64,000 nucleotides of DNA from NCBI RefSeq assembly GCF_963082655.1, contig NC_081553.1, positions 18,628,643 through 18,692,642 on the forward strand. The letters run 5' to 3'. A model generated the notes under the pieces. It made no database searches, had not been told where the DNA came from, and saw only the letters and a program-made list of their open reading frames with translations. Shown here piece after piece: positions 46,131-58,151 of the stretch (position 1 is the first letter of the stretch; every line of letters starts with the position of its first letter). Made by a program: the position numbers and the translations under genes. The stretch comes from Stomoxys calcitrans (Eukaryota; Arthropoda; Insecta; Diptera; Muscidae).

Positions 46131-46185
46131 ATACTTCGTGACATACGAAAGGGTCTACTGCAGATGGGCAGGGAAGGCAAAATCG
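46131..46185 (+). CDS. Host gene exon 2 of those visible
   Basis: A 55-bp exon after CTCGCAG and before GTAAGT. It reads ILRDIRKGLLQMGREGKI plus one base and is entirely open in the phase handed over from 12121. It ends in phase 1, matching the next exon, where the split codon becomes Asp. The segment continues the charged helix of the previous exon into a Gly/Lys-rich turn. Not recognised as a named domain. Phase agreement on both sides is the main support. Confidence 0.72.
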
Positions 46186-46486
46186 GTAAGTTTTTCAAAT
46201 AATTCACATGCACACACACACACACACACACACACTGGCGTGCTCACTTCAACTTTATGGAGGTTAGTGCAACTGCCAGTGAGTGTAAGTAAAAGTGTAT
46301 ATATGTGTGTGTGTGTGTGTGTGCAATAAAAATGTATGAAAAATATTTTATTGCAAATATTATAGCATCATCGTTTGCGGTGGTGTTGAAATAACAAATT
46401 TATGTTTACTCTCAACTGGGGGGGTTTTTTTAATCGTTGCTTCTTTTTTTTTTTTGGTTCGTGTGTGTGCCACTTTTGCATTGCAG
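46186..46486 (+). other. Short intron with facing (CA)n and (GT)n tracts
   Basis: A 301-bp intron, GT...AG. It holds a CA tract at 46211-46235 and a TG tract at 46304-46323. The two can pair in the pre-mRNA, placing the splice sites nearer to each other. The acceptor is TTTTGCATTGCAG. Confidence 0.7.
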
Positions 46487-46644
46487 ATGACACCTATATG
46501 TATGATGATGCTTTGCGGGGACCCCATTATGCTGTTAGCGGCATTCATCCACAGGGTCATTGGTATGATGAACCACCATATGAAAGTGACCCAGATGATT
46601 TTCTCATGTCCGGCCTTAACTATGGACCAGCAGCAACAATACAG
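46487..46644 (+). CDS. Host gene exon 3 of those visible (acidic, Tyr-rich)
   Basis: 158 bp, phase 1 in, phase 0 out, flanked by TTGCAG and GTAAGC. The product includes DTYMYDDALRG, GIHPQGHWYDEPPYES and DPDDFLMSGLNYG, ending AATIQ. Composition (Asp, Tyr, Pro, Gly) suggests an exposed, probably disordered linker between domains. No stop, and codons look protein-like, in contrast to the AT-rich flanks. The gene is not recognised. Confidence 0.78.
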
Positions 46645-47452
46645 GTAAGCAACAGCAGCGTATGAGAAAAAATGAGTAGAAAAATATTAAAAATTATGGT
46701 AAATATTTTAATTAGATAGAAATAATTTTATAAAAATTTTTACATTTCTTCACAATTTTATTCTTATTGCAAAATTTTGTTAATTTTGTGTCTGTAGTTT
46801 TATACGGAAATTCGGAATTGGATCACATATACTGCACTTCGGATTCTTATATGGAAGTCCAAACTCAGAAAGGAAGGCTTCCATGAACGGCTTTGACGCC
46901 CTTTCTAATTGCATTGCAAATATTTTGGAGGATTTTCCGGCCAGTGAAATCGTTGTCGCTGGGGATTTCAATGTCCACAACTCCTCCTGGCTTTCCCATT
47001 CGAGTCATACGACTCCTGAGGGCCAATACATTGAGCTTTTCGCCGCGCACAATGGTTTGGCACAACTAGTGAAGGAACCGACACATATCGCATGTGTCCA
47101 AGGGCACCAAACTAATACTCTTGACCTTTTTTTATCTTCACACCCTGAAAAGTAAGAAGTTAATACTATTGCACCTCTTGGTAACTCCGATCACTGCATT
47201 GTTTCAGCATCTTTTTCGTATTTTGCTCTTCGTACTGCTTCCTCCAGAGTCCCGAAGCGGTTAATATTTTTATACGATTAAGCACTTTGGGCTGAGCTCA
47301 ATGGTTTCTTTCAGCATTTTAATAGGACTCTATGTTTTCTAGATGAGGATATGAATGCTACTGCTGATATGATTGCGAAGATAATTTTAAATGGAATGAG
47401 GACATTTATTCCAGTTAATACTATAACGGCTTAATCAGACGACAAAAGTTGG

Positions 47453-47821
47453 TAGCCGACGCGGTAATTGGCTACCGGGTGAATGTAGTCCATGGAGAAC
47501 GACCGCCACCCATTGCACCCGAAGAAATCGACCTCCCCTGGCAAACCAGAGTGGTTCTGGCTCAATTACGTACCGGCAGATGCAGCCGCCTCAATTCCCA
47601 CAGAGCTAGGATTGATGCCGACGTGCAAGATGTATGTCCCGATTGCAACCAGGGACCGCACGATACACGTCACCTGTTTAACTGCCCGGCCAGACCCACT
47701 CGTATCAGACCCAGATCCCTGTGGACGCACCCCATCTTAGTCGCAGAGTTCCGGAGTCTTGACACTCAACAGAATCAAGCAGACGAAAGATAGAACACAA
47801 TAAACTGCTACAACAACAACA
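47453..47821 (+). mobile_element. 5'-truncated Jockey-type LINE 3' end nested in another LINE
   Basis: It codes for LPWQTRVVLAQLRTGRCSRL, VCPDCNQGPHDTRHLFNCP (a CCHC knuckle) and a stop after QADER, then AATAAACTGCTACAACAAC. This is the C-terminus and (CAA)n tail of a Jockey-clade element. It is flanked by the 11-bp duplication ACAAAAGTTGG (47442-47452 and 47822-47832). Without it the host LINE frame closes up across the junction. Confidence 0.88.
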
Positions 47822-48523
47822 ACAAAAGTTGGTTCAACCAGACATACAGAGATGCTGTCAGATCGAAAGAGGTGGCATTCAGGAACTGGCGCTTGGATAA
47901 AAATGCCAATACTGAACTGCTGCGCAAACAGGCAAGATCTTCGTGTGCCAATGTGCTTAGGCGCGAAAAATTTCTTTACGAACAGCGCCTGCGTACAAAG
48001 GTTCTTGCTTCTACACGACGTCGTGAAAAGAGTAAAGGGTAGTTCTTTATCTATTCCAACTCTTGTTAAGGACGATCAAACGTTCACTGACCCGGTTGAT
48101 AAGGCTAACCTGATGGCTGATATATTTGCAGGGAACTCTTCCCTGCCGGATAGCAATCGAAAATGTATGTCCAAATATTTTTTCGGACTCGTGAAGTAAA
48201 AAGGGTTCTTGAGAATCTAGACGTAAATAAATCCCCGGGCCCGGATGGCATATCAACACTTGTCTTACGCAAGTGTTCTTCGACGCTCGCTCGTCCATTA
48301 CACAACCTTTTCAACCTTGCCTACAGTGCGGGAGTCTTCCCGGCACGTTGGAAGGTTGCGAACGTTCAGCCAATACCCAAGAAGGGTGAGGCAAACAACC
48401 CTGCGAATTATCGGCCAATTGCGATAAGCCCTGCACTCTCCAAGGTCATGGAGAGCATGGTCAATCACCATCTTGTGAGGTATTTAGAGTCTAATGGCCT
48501 TCTTAGCGACCAACTGAAATCGC

Positions 48524-48865
48524 TCTACGGGCGACCTCATGGCACTTCTGTCGGAACATTGGTTTCGCTCAATCCACCAGTTTGGTGAGAGTAAGGTTGT
48601 GGCTCTGAATATCTCCAAAGCATTTGATAGGGTCTGGCACGGTGCACTACTATCAAAACTTGTCGCATTTCGTGTCGGTAATGGCTTTGTTCGATCTACG
48701 GGCGACCTCATGGCACTTCTGTCGAAACGTTGGATTCGCTCAATCCACCAGTTTGGTGAGAGTAAGGTTATGGCTCTGGATATCTCCAAGGCATTTGATA
48801 GGGTCTGGCACGGTGCACTACTATCAAAGCTTGTCGCATATGGTGTCGGTAATGGCTTTGTTCGA
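48524..48865 (+). repeat. 171-bp tandem duplication inside the RT domain
   Basis: 48524-48694 and 48695-48865 are near-identical copies starting TCTACGGGCGACCTCATGGC and covering the SKAFDRVWHG motif twice. 171 bp equals 57 codons, so the frame is kept. A further 18-bp duplication (GGAGCTTCAAAATCATCC) lies near 49479-49514. Confidence 0.9.
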
Positions 48866-49989
48866 TTCATTTCGAGCTTTCTCAGAGATCACACTATTAT
48901 AGATGGGTTCTCATCCAATGAGCACAAATTGACCGCAGGTGTACCCCAGGGCTCTGTTCTTTCTCCTTCTGTTTTTCTAATTTTCATCAACGATCTGTTG
49001 GGTCAGACATCGAATCCGGTCTACCCAATTGCGGATGACAGTAATCTCTGTCATTCGTACTCATTCGACTATAGGCCGAGTCTTTGAGAGATTGAGGACA
49101 AGAGGCGGGTTATGGATGATACACTCAGCCAGGATTTGCTGGGCATTTTTGAGTAGGGCCGAATAAATCGAGCAGATTTTAATGCACGGAAGACTCAGTG
49201 CTGCTTGTTGTCACACAAACGATTTGCTGACCCATTACGATCATCTTTGTCTATCAACAGTGTAGATGTTGAGCAATCAGAAGCTCTTGATGTTCTGGGC
49301 ATAAAAATACAAAGTCTTGTCCTTTGGGCTAAACATGTATTTGAAGTGTCGAAAGAAGTATTCAAGTGTTTAGGCTTCCTTAAACGGTGTAAGAATTACT
49401 TCACTCCGTCTGATCTTCTTTACATCTACACTACTTGCATAAGGCCGAAAATGGAGTACAACTTACATGTATGGGCTGGAGCTTCAAAATCATCCCTGGA
49501 GCTTCAAAATCATCCCTGGAGCTACTGGACCGTGTACGAAGAGAGGCGATGGCGTTAATTGGGGACAGTGGGGTATCCAACTCTATTGCCTCCCTTCATC
49601 ATCGTTGAAATGTGGGTTGTTTGGCGCTGTTCTATCGATACTTTCATGGTGTGTGTTCGTCTGATATTAGTCTTCTTATTCCTGATGTAAGGATGTATGT
49701 TAGGGATACTAGACATTCCAGGAACTCATAACCGTTTGTAATTGATTGTCCTGCAGATCGCACAATTCATTATAGAGAGAATTCTAATTTAGCCCGAATC
49801 GTTCGTATGTGGAATCGACTTCCGGCTAATGTTTTTCCCACTCACTCTGACATCCAAAGATTTAAGACAAATGTCAATAAGCACTACATCCTTTTCCCCC
49901 CTCCAATTCCTAATTTTCTCTCGCCAACGCAATGCACTGCATTCAAAGGGGACATCCCCTGCGCGTTGGCTGACAGAAAAAAAAAACCT

Positions 49990-50430
49990 TTCACCTTGAA
50001 TCCCATATTGTCGTGATTGGTCTAAATATTGGGTTGCCCAAAAAGTAATTGCGGATTTTTCATATAGTCGGCGTTGACAAATTTTTTCACAGCTTATTAA
50101 ATATCTGTAATTGCATTCTTTCTTGTGTCAGTTATCAGCTGTTAATTTTAGCTTGCTTTAGAAAAAAAGTGTAAAAAAAGTTCATTCTAAGTTTTATTAA
50201 AAATGCATTTACTTTCTTTTAAAAAAATCCGCAATTACTTTTTGGGCAACCCAATATTTGGTAGATTTTGGCTGTGGGGCGGCCCCCTTTGGTATCCTAT
50301 CCAAAGTTTGAATAGCAAATTTTTATTTTTAGGTTACTATAAGAGAGCACACAAAATTTCGCTTAAATCGCACCACCCAGAGATCTGGCGTTTCTGAAAA
50401 TTTGGGTAAGGGGGAGGGTTTTTCCTTGAC
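49990..50430 (-). repeat. Family VI fragment split by a MITE
   Basis: TGTCGTGATTGGTCTAAA before the MITE and TTTGGTAGATTTTGGCTGTG after it are contiguous in reverse at about 32065-32100 of the long copy. It ends in CCAGAGATCTGGCGTTTC and GGGGGAGGG. Confidence 0.7.
50029..50254 (-). mobile_element. Mariner-like MITE, family M1, copy 2
   Basis: 226 bp with TTGGGTTGCCC...GGGCAACCCAA ends and TA at 50027-50028 and 50255-50256. Interior inverted relative to copy 1. Inserted in family VI. Confidence 0.85.
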
Positions 50431-50434
50431 CATT

Positions 50435-51965
50435 TATATTAACAGCCTTTTTGTTGTTAAGGTTGTCTCTATTTAATTGCTGTTTCCTCCCACGTTCCAC
50501 AAAAGTTGGCCCTTTAAAGTTTCTTTCAATGCCATTTAATTGTTAGCTAGCCACTAGCCTGGCGTTTAGTTTTTGCTAATTGCTATTTGGGATTCATTGC
50601 GAAATAGGCCACTTTTCACTTGAGGTCATTTTACCAATACCAAGTATAGGGCCACTGAACTTCTGATGAACCTTTTTGTTGTTACTGCTGCTGCTCCTGC
50701 TTTGCGAAACATAGCCAACGCATGGACCAATGGACCATGGGACCATCTGTGGTTCTGGTCCTTTGCATTTAAGTGGCAGCCACATGTGTTCCTGCCTGCT
50801 TTTCCACACAGCAATACGGTATCATTTGTTATTAAATATCCCCATTTCGGCACATTAAACTCAACAAATTCCAAAGGGATATCAACGCAACATATTTTCA
50901 CATACTCCGACACCCATATACGAGCAATATGTAAATCCAAAAAAGGATAAGCAAAAGTTGGTTAACCGAGAAAAAGTAAGGAAAAAAAAAATCAAAAATT
51001 CTACAATTGCTTTGCTGGAAACATGTGTGCCAAATGTTGGTGTATGAGTTGGCACTCTTACAAATCCATGGCCATAAGAGCATCTCCATATTTGTATTTG
51101 AGGGAGCTAGATTGTGTGTGTGTTTGTGTATGTTTGTGCACTTTATTATACTTGTTATCCTTACTTGCAGTCTGTGGTGGTTTTTGTGTGCATCTTATAT
51201 GCCATTTACCAATAAAAATGTCATTCAACTAAATGTTTATTTTTCTCCAACCCAAAAATGTTGAAAAAAAAACACACACACAGAAACAAAAATAACTTCC
51301 CCACAATAGTTTTCGACAATCAGCTTTCACATATAAAGGCTGCAGCTTGCATTTGTTCCAACTCCCAAAGCTGATGATGTTGCAGCTGAGTAGCTGGCAA
51401 ATCTTATTTGGTTCTGATCATCTTGGCCTTACATCTGTAATCCCCTTTGTCTGTCTGTCTGTCTATCCTTTAGAGCTGTACTCTGGTTCTCCCTTTGTGT
51501 CTTTCCATGGCATTAAACTTTTAAAAATATGAAATCAAAAGAAAATTTCTCCCAAAAAAAAAAAAATAATAAACCAACAAAAGTGCAGTGGCATCTATGC
51601 CAGCTTCAGCTCTAGCATCAGTAAAATTTCTCTGGCTGACACATGAATATCCTTACGAAAGGACCAAAATGTTGCAGCCAAAATTCAAACTTTGAAATGT
51701 TTTTCCTGTTTTTTTTTTTCTTGGCAATTGTGGCAAAGACCATGGACCATGAAGTTTTATTTTCAAGCAGCACTTGACAAAGATGTAGTATGATTGATTT
51801 GTGGGAATTGCAATGATTTGTTGTAAATATTTGTTAGTCTTAAAATAAAAATCATAGACCAACACTTTATTGCATTGAGCCACTGAGATTTGGTGACAAA
51901 GGACTCAACTAAAAATCAGTGTTGCCACATATTGAAAAATGTTCACAAACGACAATGGAAGTTAA
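50435..51965. other. Intronic DNA, nothing recognised
   Basis: Mixed AT-rich sequence with a GT-rich patch near 51113-51130 and CTGTCTGTCTGTC near 51450. No splice-bounded open frame consistent with the host gene. Confidence 0.4.
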
Positions 51966-51968
51966 AAC

Positions 51969-53345
51969 CAGTAAAAGCGTGCTAAGTTCGGTCGAGCCAA
52001 ATCATGGGAACTCACCACCATGGATTCTGCTAAAATATGGGAGGTATATTTGGTTATAGACCGATTGGGACCGTACTTAGCACTGTTGTTGTGAATCATA
52101 ACAGTACACTATGTGCAAAATTTCGGCCAAATCGGATAAAAATGGTGGCTTCCAGAGGCTCAAGAACTCAGATCGGGTTATATGAGAGCTATATCAGATT
52201 ACAAACCGATTTAAACCAAATTTGGCATAGTTGTTGGAAGTCATAACAGAGCACTATTTGCGAAATTTCAGCCAAATCGGACAAAAAATGTGACTTCCAG
52301 GGGCTCAAAAAGTCAAATCGGGAAATCGGTTTATATGGGAGCTATATCTGGTTATAGACCGATTTGGATCGTACTTGACTCAGTTGTTGGAAGCCATAAC
52401 AGAACACTATGTGTAAAGTTTTAGACAAATGGGACGAAAATTGCGACTTCCAGGTGCTCAAGAAGTCAAATCGAAAAATCGGTTTATATGGGAGCTATAT
52501 CTGGTTATAAACCGATTTGGATCGTACTTCGCACGATTGTTGGAAGCCATAACAGAACACTATGTGCAAAGTTTTAGCCAAATGGGACCAAAATTGCGAC
52601 TTCCAGGGGCTCAAGAAGTCAAATCGGTAGATCGGTTTATATAGGGGCTATATCAGTTTATAAACCGATTTGGACCGTACTTGGCACAGTTGTTGGAAGT
52701 TCTAACAGAACACTATGTGCAAAATTTAAGTCAAATCGGACAAAAATTGTGACTTCCAGTTGCTCAAGAAGTCCAATCGGGAGATCGGTTTATATGGGAG
52801 CTATATCAGTTCATAATCCGATTTAGACCATACTTAGCACAGTTGTTGGAAGTTCTAACAGAACACTATGTGCAAAATTTCAGCCAAATCGGACAAAAAT
52901 TGTGACTTACAGGGGCTCAAGAAGTCAAAATGGGAGATCGGTTTATATGGGAGCTATATCAGATTATAAACCGATTTGGACCGTACTTGACACAGTTATT
53001 GGAAGCCATAACAGAACACTATGTGCAAAGTTTTATCCAAATGGGACGAAAATTGCGGCTTCCAGGTGCTCAAGAAGTCAAATCGGGAGTTCGGTTTACA
53101 TGAGAGCTATATCCAAATCTGAACCGATATGGCCCATTTGCACTCCCCAACGACCTACATTAATGGCACGCACCTGTGCAAAATTTCAAGCGGCTAGCTT
53201 GACGCTTTCGGCCGCTATCGTGATTTCGACAGACGGACGTACGGGTCTAGATCGATTTAGAATGTCGAGACGATCCAGTAGATATATACTTTATGGAGTC
53301 GCAGATCAATATTGGTATACCCCCACCCTATAGTTGTCGGTATAA
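51969..53345 (-). mobile_element. INE-1-like element (type III units), both ends present
   Basis: It opens AGTAAAAGCGTGCTAAGTTC with a decayed palindrome and CTCACCACCATGG. Unit markers are at 52326, 52479, 52632, 52785, 52938 and 53091: five exact 153-bp steps. It closes with TGATTTCGACAGACGGACG, GATATATACTTTATGGAGTC and CGGTATAAAAT. Confidence 0.82.
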
Positions 53346-53409
53346 AATATTTTTTGTCAAAATATAAGTTCTATAGAAAACATTTGTCAATTTTCTGCTA
53401 CTAGGCCTC

Positions 53410-53835
53410 TCAATATCTTTGTGCCCAAATCGTTTCAGATTTGGATATAGCAGTAAAATAGACCGATCTCTCAATGGGCTTGGGTCCATAATAGGCGCAT
53501 TTTTTTCAATTTCGCAGAAATTTGATATTGGGAGTTGTGTCAGGCTCCTCGACATCCCTGTTCAATGCAGCTCAAATGCCCAAATCGTTTCAGATTTGGA
53601 TATAGCAGTAAAATAGACCGATCTCTCAATGGTCTTGGGTCCATAATAGGCGCATTTTTTTCAATTTCGCGGAAATTTGATATTGGGAGTTGTGTCAGGC
53701 TCCTCAACATCCCTGTTCAATGCAGCTCAAATCGGTCAAGATTTAGATATAGCTGCCATAGAGACTTATCTCTCGATTTTAGGTAAATGGGCCAAATCGG
53801 TCCATGTTTTGATATAGCTGGTAAATATGAACCGT
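53410..53835 (+). mobile_element. INE-1-like fragment with a recent local unit duplication
   Basis: Two units beginning TGCCCAAATCGTTTCAGATT at 53422 and 53577 are nearly identical to each other (155-bp step), far closer than neighbours in other arrays. No ends of the element are present. Confidence 0.65.
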
Positions 53836-55830
53836 TTGGAGGGTGTTTTGGGGCTGGGGCTGGGGCGGCCACTGGCACTTTTGACTGAACATATTGGGTT
53901 GCCCAAAAAGTAATTGCGGATTTTTTAAAAGAAAGTAAATGCATTTTTAATAAAACTTAGAATGAACTTTAATCAAATATACTTTTTTTACACTTTTTTT
54001 CTAAAGCACTGACTGAAGAAAGAATGCAATTACAGAGTCACAAGCTGTGAAAAAATTTGTCAACGCCGACTATATGAAAAATCCGCAATTACTTTTTGGG
54101 CAACCCAATATATATCAAATTTGTTCTTTTTTCCCAACGGAAAAGAAGTTTAGGGGGTGCTTTAGGGCTTACTCCAAAAAACTTGGCTCCAAAATTGGAC
54201 ATCAAATTCGTTTTCTACTCTCAAATATTATTCACTTGAGTCCCATATTGCCATAATGGGTCAAATAACACATTTGACTATCTTAAGGAGGAAAAGCGCC
54301 ACCTAGACTTAAACGCAAATTTTAAAGTCATATTCGTAATCTTCTCCCTAATAACTTTCATTTGAGTCCCATATAGCTATGGTCCGCTAATATGCCCATT
54401 TGGGGGTGGGCGACCTCCCATTACTTCGACCTGAGGTTTTATGCCATATTTGTAATCTATTGCCTTATACTTTTCATTTGAGTCCCATATTGACATGAAC
54501 TTCGAATATATCTTTTTAGAGGAGTTTTGTGGTTGGGGGGCCGCTGGGTACTTGAACCCATATTTTAATACCATATTCGTTTTCTGGTCTCCAATACCTT
54601 TCATTTGATACCCTTATTGTGCCCATCGGACCACTTTCATATATGGGTGGCGTTTTTGCGGTAAAGGGGAGGGTCCGCCTCCACCAGATATCTTAAAATT
54701 ATATAGCCTATGTTTCCTTCCAGACAAACTTATACAATCTATGAACATTTTAAGAAAATCCGTTCAGCCAAGTATCATATAGTCACAATGGGTCCAATGG
54801 CGTTCTTGAGGGGTGGTGCGACCCCCTATAGTTCGATCTGATTTTGTATGCCAGATTCGAAATTTACTTCCGAATACCTTTCATTTGAGCCCCATGTTGA
54901 AGTGAACGTCCAATATGTCTGTTTGGGGGAGTTTTGGGGTTGGGGTGGCCCGATGGGTACTTAGACTCAAATTTTAATACCATATTCGTATTTTACTCTC
55001 CAATACCTTTCATTTGATACCTATATTGTCCCGATCGGTCCACTTTTGATTTTGGGTTGTGTTTTTGGCATAAGGGAAAAGGTCCATCCCCCTTACGATA
55101 TCGAAAAATTATGTAGTCTATGTGTCCTTCTAGACCAACCTACACAATATGCGAAAATTTCGAGAAAATCGATTCTGCCGTTTTTCTGTCTATACGGAAC
55201 AAACAAACCGAGTCCCATATATCCGTGATTGGCTAATATGCCCATTTTGTTCGTTTTTGTAGCGATGGGGTGACCCCCTATACTTCGACACGAATTTTTT
55301 TGCCTGATTCGTTGTCTACTCCTGCCTACTTTTCATTTGATACCCATATTGTCCTCCGCGGCCCACTTTTAATGTTGGGTGGTGTTTTTGGGGCAACGGT
55401 GGAGGGTCCGCCCCTTCCGTTATCAATAAATTATAACGCCTATTCCTACTTACTTAACATATTAGTAATCTACTCCCGATTACCTTTCATTTGAGTCCCA
55501 TATTGCCATGCTCGTCAAATAAACCTATTTTAAGGGGTTTTGGAAATGGGGCGGTCCCCCAGGTACTTGGACCCAACTTTTATTATGAAATTCTTACTCT
55601 ACTCTTGAATACCTTTCATTTGAATCCAATATTGTCCCGGTCGGTCTACTTTTATTTTTGGGTAGTACTTTTGGGGTAAGGGGGAGGGTCCGCCCCCCTT
55701 ACGATATAAAAAAAAATTATATAGCCTATGTTTCCTTCCAGACCAACATACACAATCTGTGAAAATTTCAAGGTAATCGGTTCAACCGTTTTTGAGTATA
55801 TAAGGAACTAACAAACCGACAAACACATAT
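53836..55830 (-). repeat. Tandem repeat family VI, second long copy
   Basis: Reverse of 31761-33740: repeated CCTTTCATTTGAGTCCCATA, GGGGTTGGGGTGGCCC, CTTCCAGACCAACCTACACA and GGTTCAACCGTTTTTGAG, ending in GGAACTAACAAACCGACAAA. A MITE interrupts it at 53894-54108. Confidence 0.7.
53894..54108 (+). mobile_element. Mariner-like MITE, family M1, copy 3
   Basis: 215 bp with the same terminal repeats as copy 1 and an internal deletion near 54006. TA at 53892-53893 and 54109-54110. Confidence 0.85.
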
Positions 55831-55835
55831 TGGAC

Positions 55836-57346
55836 ACAGATACGTCTTTTTGATGGTTAAGTTTTTGAACGGGCCTAATCGGACCATATTTGGATATAGC
55901 AGCTATATAGACCGATCTGCCGGTAAAGGCTCTAATGCCCATAAATGCTTTGTTTTCTATTTGATTTCGCTGAAATTTTAAACAGTGAGTAGCTTTAGGC
56001 CTTCCGACATCTGGCCCAAATACGGGTCAGATCGGACTATATTTAGATATAGTTGCCATATAGACCGATCTGACGGTTAGGGGTCTAAGGCCCATAAAAG
56101 CTGCTTTTATTACCCGATTTCGCTGAAATTTGAAACTGTGAGTTATATTAAGCCCCCCTTCATCCGACCTAAATATGGTTCAGATAGGACTATATTTAGA
56201 TATAGCTGCCATATAGACCGTTCTGCCGATAATGGGTCTGAAGCCAACAAAAGGTTTAATTTTTATCCGATTTCGCTGAAATTTGAAACATTGAGTTGTT
56301 TAAAGCATCCCGACAACTGACTCAAATATGGTTTAGATCGGCCATATAGACCGATCTCCCGATAAAGGGTCTGAAGCCATAAAAGCTCTATTTATTACCC
56401 GATTTCGCTGAAATTTAAAACAGTGGGTCATTTCAAGCCTACTGGCATCTGAACTAAATATTATTCAGATTGGACTATATTTAGATATAGCTGCCATATA
56501 GACCGATCTCCCGATAAGGGGTCTCAAGCCCACAAAACCTTTATTTTTTAACCGATTTCGCTGAAATTTGAAACATTGATTAGTTTTAGTTCTCCCGACA
56601 TCCGTCTCAAATATGGTTTGGATCGGACTATATTTAGATATAGCTACCATATACACCGATCTCCCGCTAAAGGTTCTGAAGCCCATAAAAGCTTTATTTT
56701 TTAACCGATTTCGCTGAAATTTGGAATTGCGCGCAGTTTTAAGTCTCTCAACAACCGACCCAAATGTGGTACAGATCGGACTATATGTAGATATAGCTGT
56801 CATATAGACCGATATCCAGATAAAGGGTCTGAAGCCCATAAAAGCTTTATTTTTTAACCGATTTCGCTGAAATTTGAAACAGTGGGTAGTTTTATGCTTC
56901 GCAACATAGGGTCCAAATATGGTTTAGATCGGACTATATTCAAATATAGCTGCGATATTGACCGATCTGCCGATAAAGGGTCTGAAACGAATAAAATCTT
57001 AATTTTTTTGTCCGATTTCGCTGAAATTTGAAACAGCAAGCAGTTTTACGCCTCCCGCTATCCGACCCAAATATAGTTTGTATCGGACAATATTTAGATA
57101 TAGCTTTCACACAGAGCGATCTGCCGATGATGGGTCTGAAGCCCATAAAAGCTTTATTTTTTTATCCAATTTCGCTGAAATTTGAAATACAAAATTCAAT
57201 AGTGATTTATATTTATTAGCCCAATCAACATCCGTGCCGAATTTGGGTGCATAAGTTATCCTATTTTCACCGGATTGTGGCATATATACCTGAGGTGGTG
57301 GGTATGCAAAGTTCGGCCTGGCCGAACTTTATGCCTTTTTACTTGT
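55836..57346 (+). mobile_element. INE-1-like element, 5'-truncated
   Basis: It starts within the unit region (GGACACAGATACGTCTTTTT), so the 5' block is missing. Units with GATATAGCTGCCATATAGAC follow. The 3' end has GGTGGTGGGTATGC, palindrome 57309-57329 and ATGCCTTTTTACTTG. Confidence 0.78.
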
Positions 57347-57484
57347 TTCATTTTTTAATTGGCAACTCTTTCCATTTCCTTATTCTCCTACAATGCATCT
57401 GTATTCTGTGTGTCGAATTTTTTAATGGATTACTTGCACAAACATATTTGCTTACACTTTTCTATACCTCTTCTAAATTTGCAG

Positions 57485-57648
57485 GGTGGACGTGTTCGAT
57501 TCTCTTCCAATCGTGATAGTACTGGTGTCATTTCATTACGTTCGGCGGGCGACATTTCATTGCCACAACGAGGACCACCGAGAAGAGGTCTCATCTTACC
57601 TCAACAACCACCGAATCCACCGACAATAATTCCTTTAACACATGCCAG
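57485..57648 (+). CDS. Host gene exon 4 of those visible (Ser/Arg then Pro-rich)
   Basis: 164 bp after TTTGCAG and before GTAAGT, phase 0 in and phase 2 out. Open throughout: GGRVRFSSNRDS, GVISLRSAGDISLP, QRGPPRRGLILPQQPPNPP, ending THA plus two bases. It looks like a phosphorylatable, Pro-rich disordered region. Its phase continues exactly from the exon ending at 46644. The gene is not recognised; the likely class is a scaffold or adaptor protein (inference). Confidence 0.78.
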
Positions 57649-57649
57649 G

Positions 57650-58150
57650 TAAGTGTTGTCTACATATATTTTGAAATATTCAACAGAATTTTTTCCCAGG
57701 GCAATATAAGTTGTTCTATATAACTCCAAAATTTGCATATATTTTTTATGCAAGGAGTGTTGTGTACACAGAAAATTTATTTACCCATACAGGAGCTATG
57801 TTTTCTTGCTTTTGAGTCCTGCTAATCCTTGAGACAATGAAAACTCTTCCTATGTATGTGTTTTCTTTTGTAAATTTACCTTGCATAAAATATTAAAACA
57901 TTTTGCTTTTCAATGGTGAGGAATGGAGACAAGCTTTTAGATCGATTTTTAAAATTCAATTAAATATGCAAAAATAAGTGTTTGGTATTTGCTGTAAAAA
58001 TTTATAAAAACTACCGAAAATGGAAATTAGATTTGCAATGAAAATTTAATAAGTCCAATATAACAAACAAATAAATATTGGATATTTTGACAATATACAA
58101 AAGGTAATTCTCTACTCTCACATTTTGTTAAGCCACTCGAATGGGTGGGT
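57650..58150. other. Intron downstream of exon 4
   Basis: AT-rich. Nothing recognised. Confidence 0.4.
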
Positions 58151-58151
58151 G

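Larger units (their letters stand above)
46800..49985 (+). pseudogene. Non-LTR retrotransposon, near full-length but broken (EN and RT)
   Basis: The endonuclease part at 46815-47155 reads GSPNSERKAS and VVAGDFNVHNSSW, the Asp-Phe-Asn motif of APE-type endonucleases. The RT part has SPGPDGIS (about 48240), PIPKKGEANNPANYRPIA, SKAFDRVWHG, AGVPQGSVLSP and a YADD-equivalent PIADDSN (about 49020). The tail has MWNRLPANVFP and ends in an A-run at about 49972-49985. Layout and motifs fit the CR1/L2-type clade. Stops (47153, 47278, 49085 and others), a frameshift near 48585, a 171-bp internal duplication and an inserted LINE at 47453-47821 show it is dead. Confidence 0.82.
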
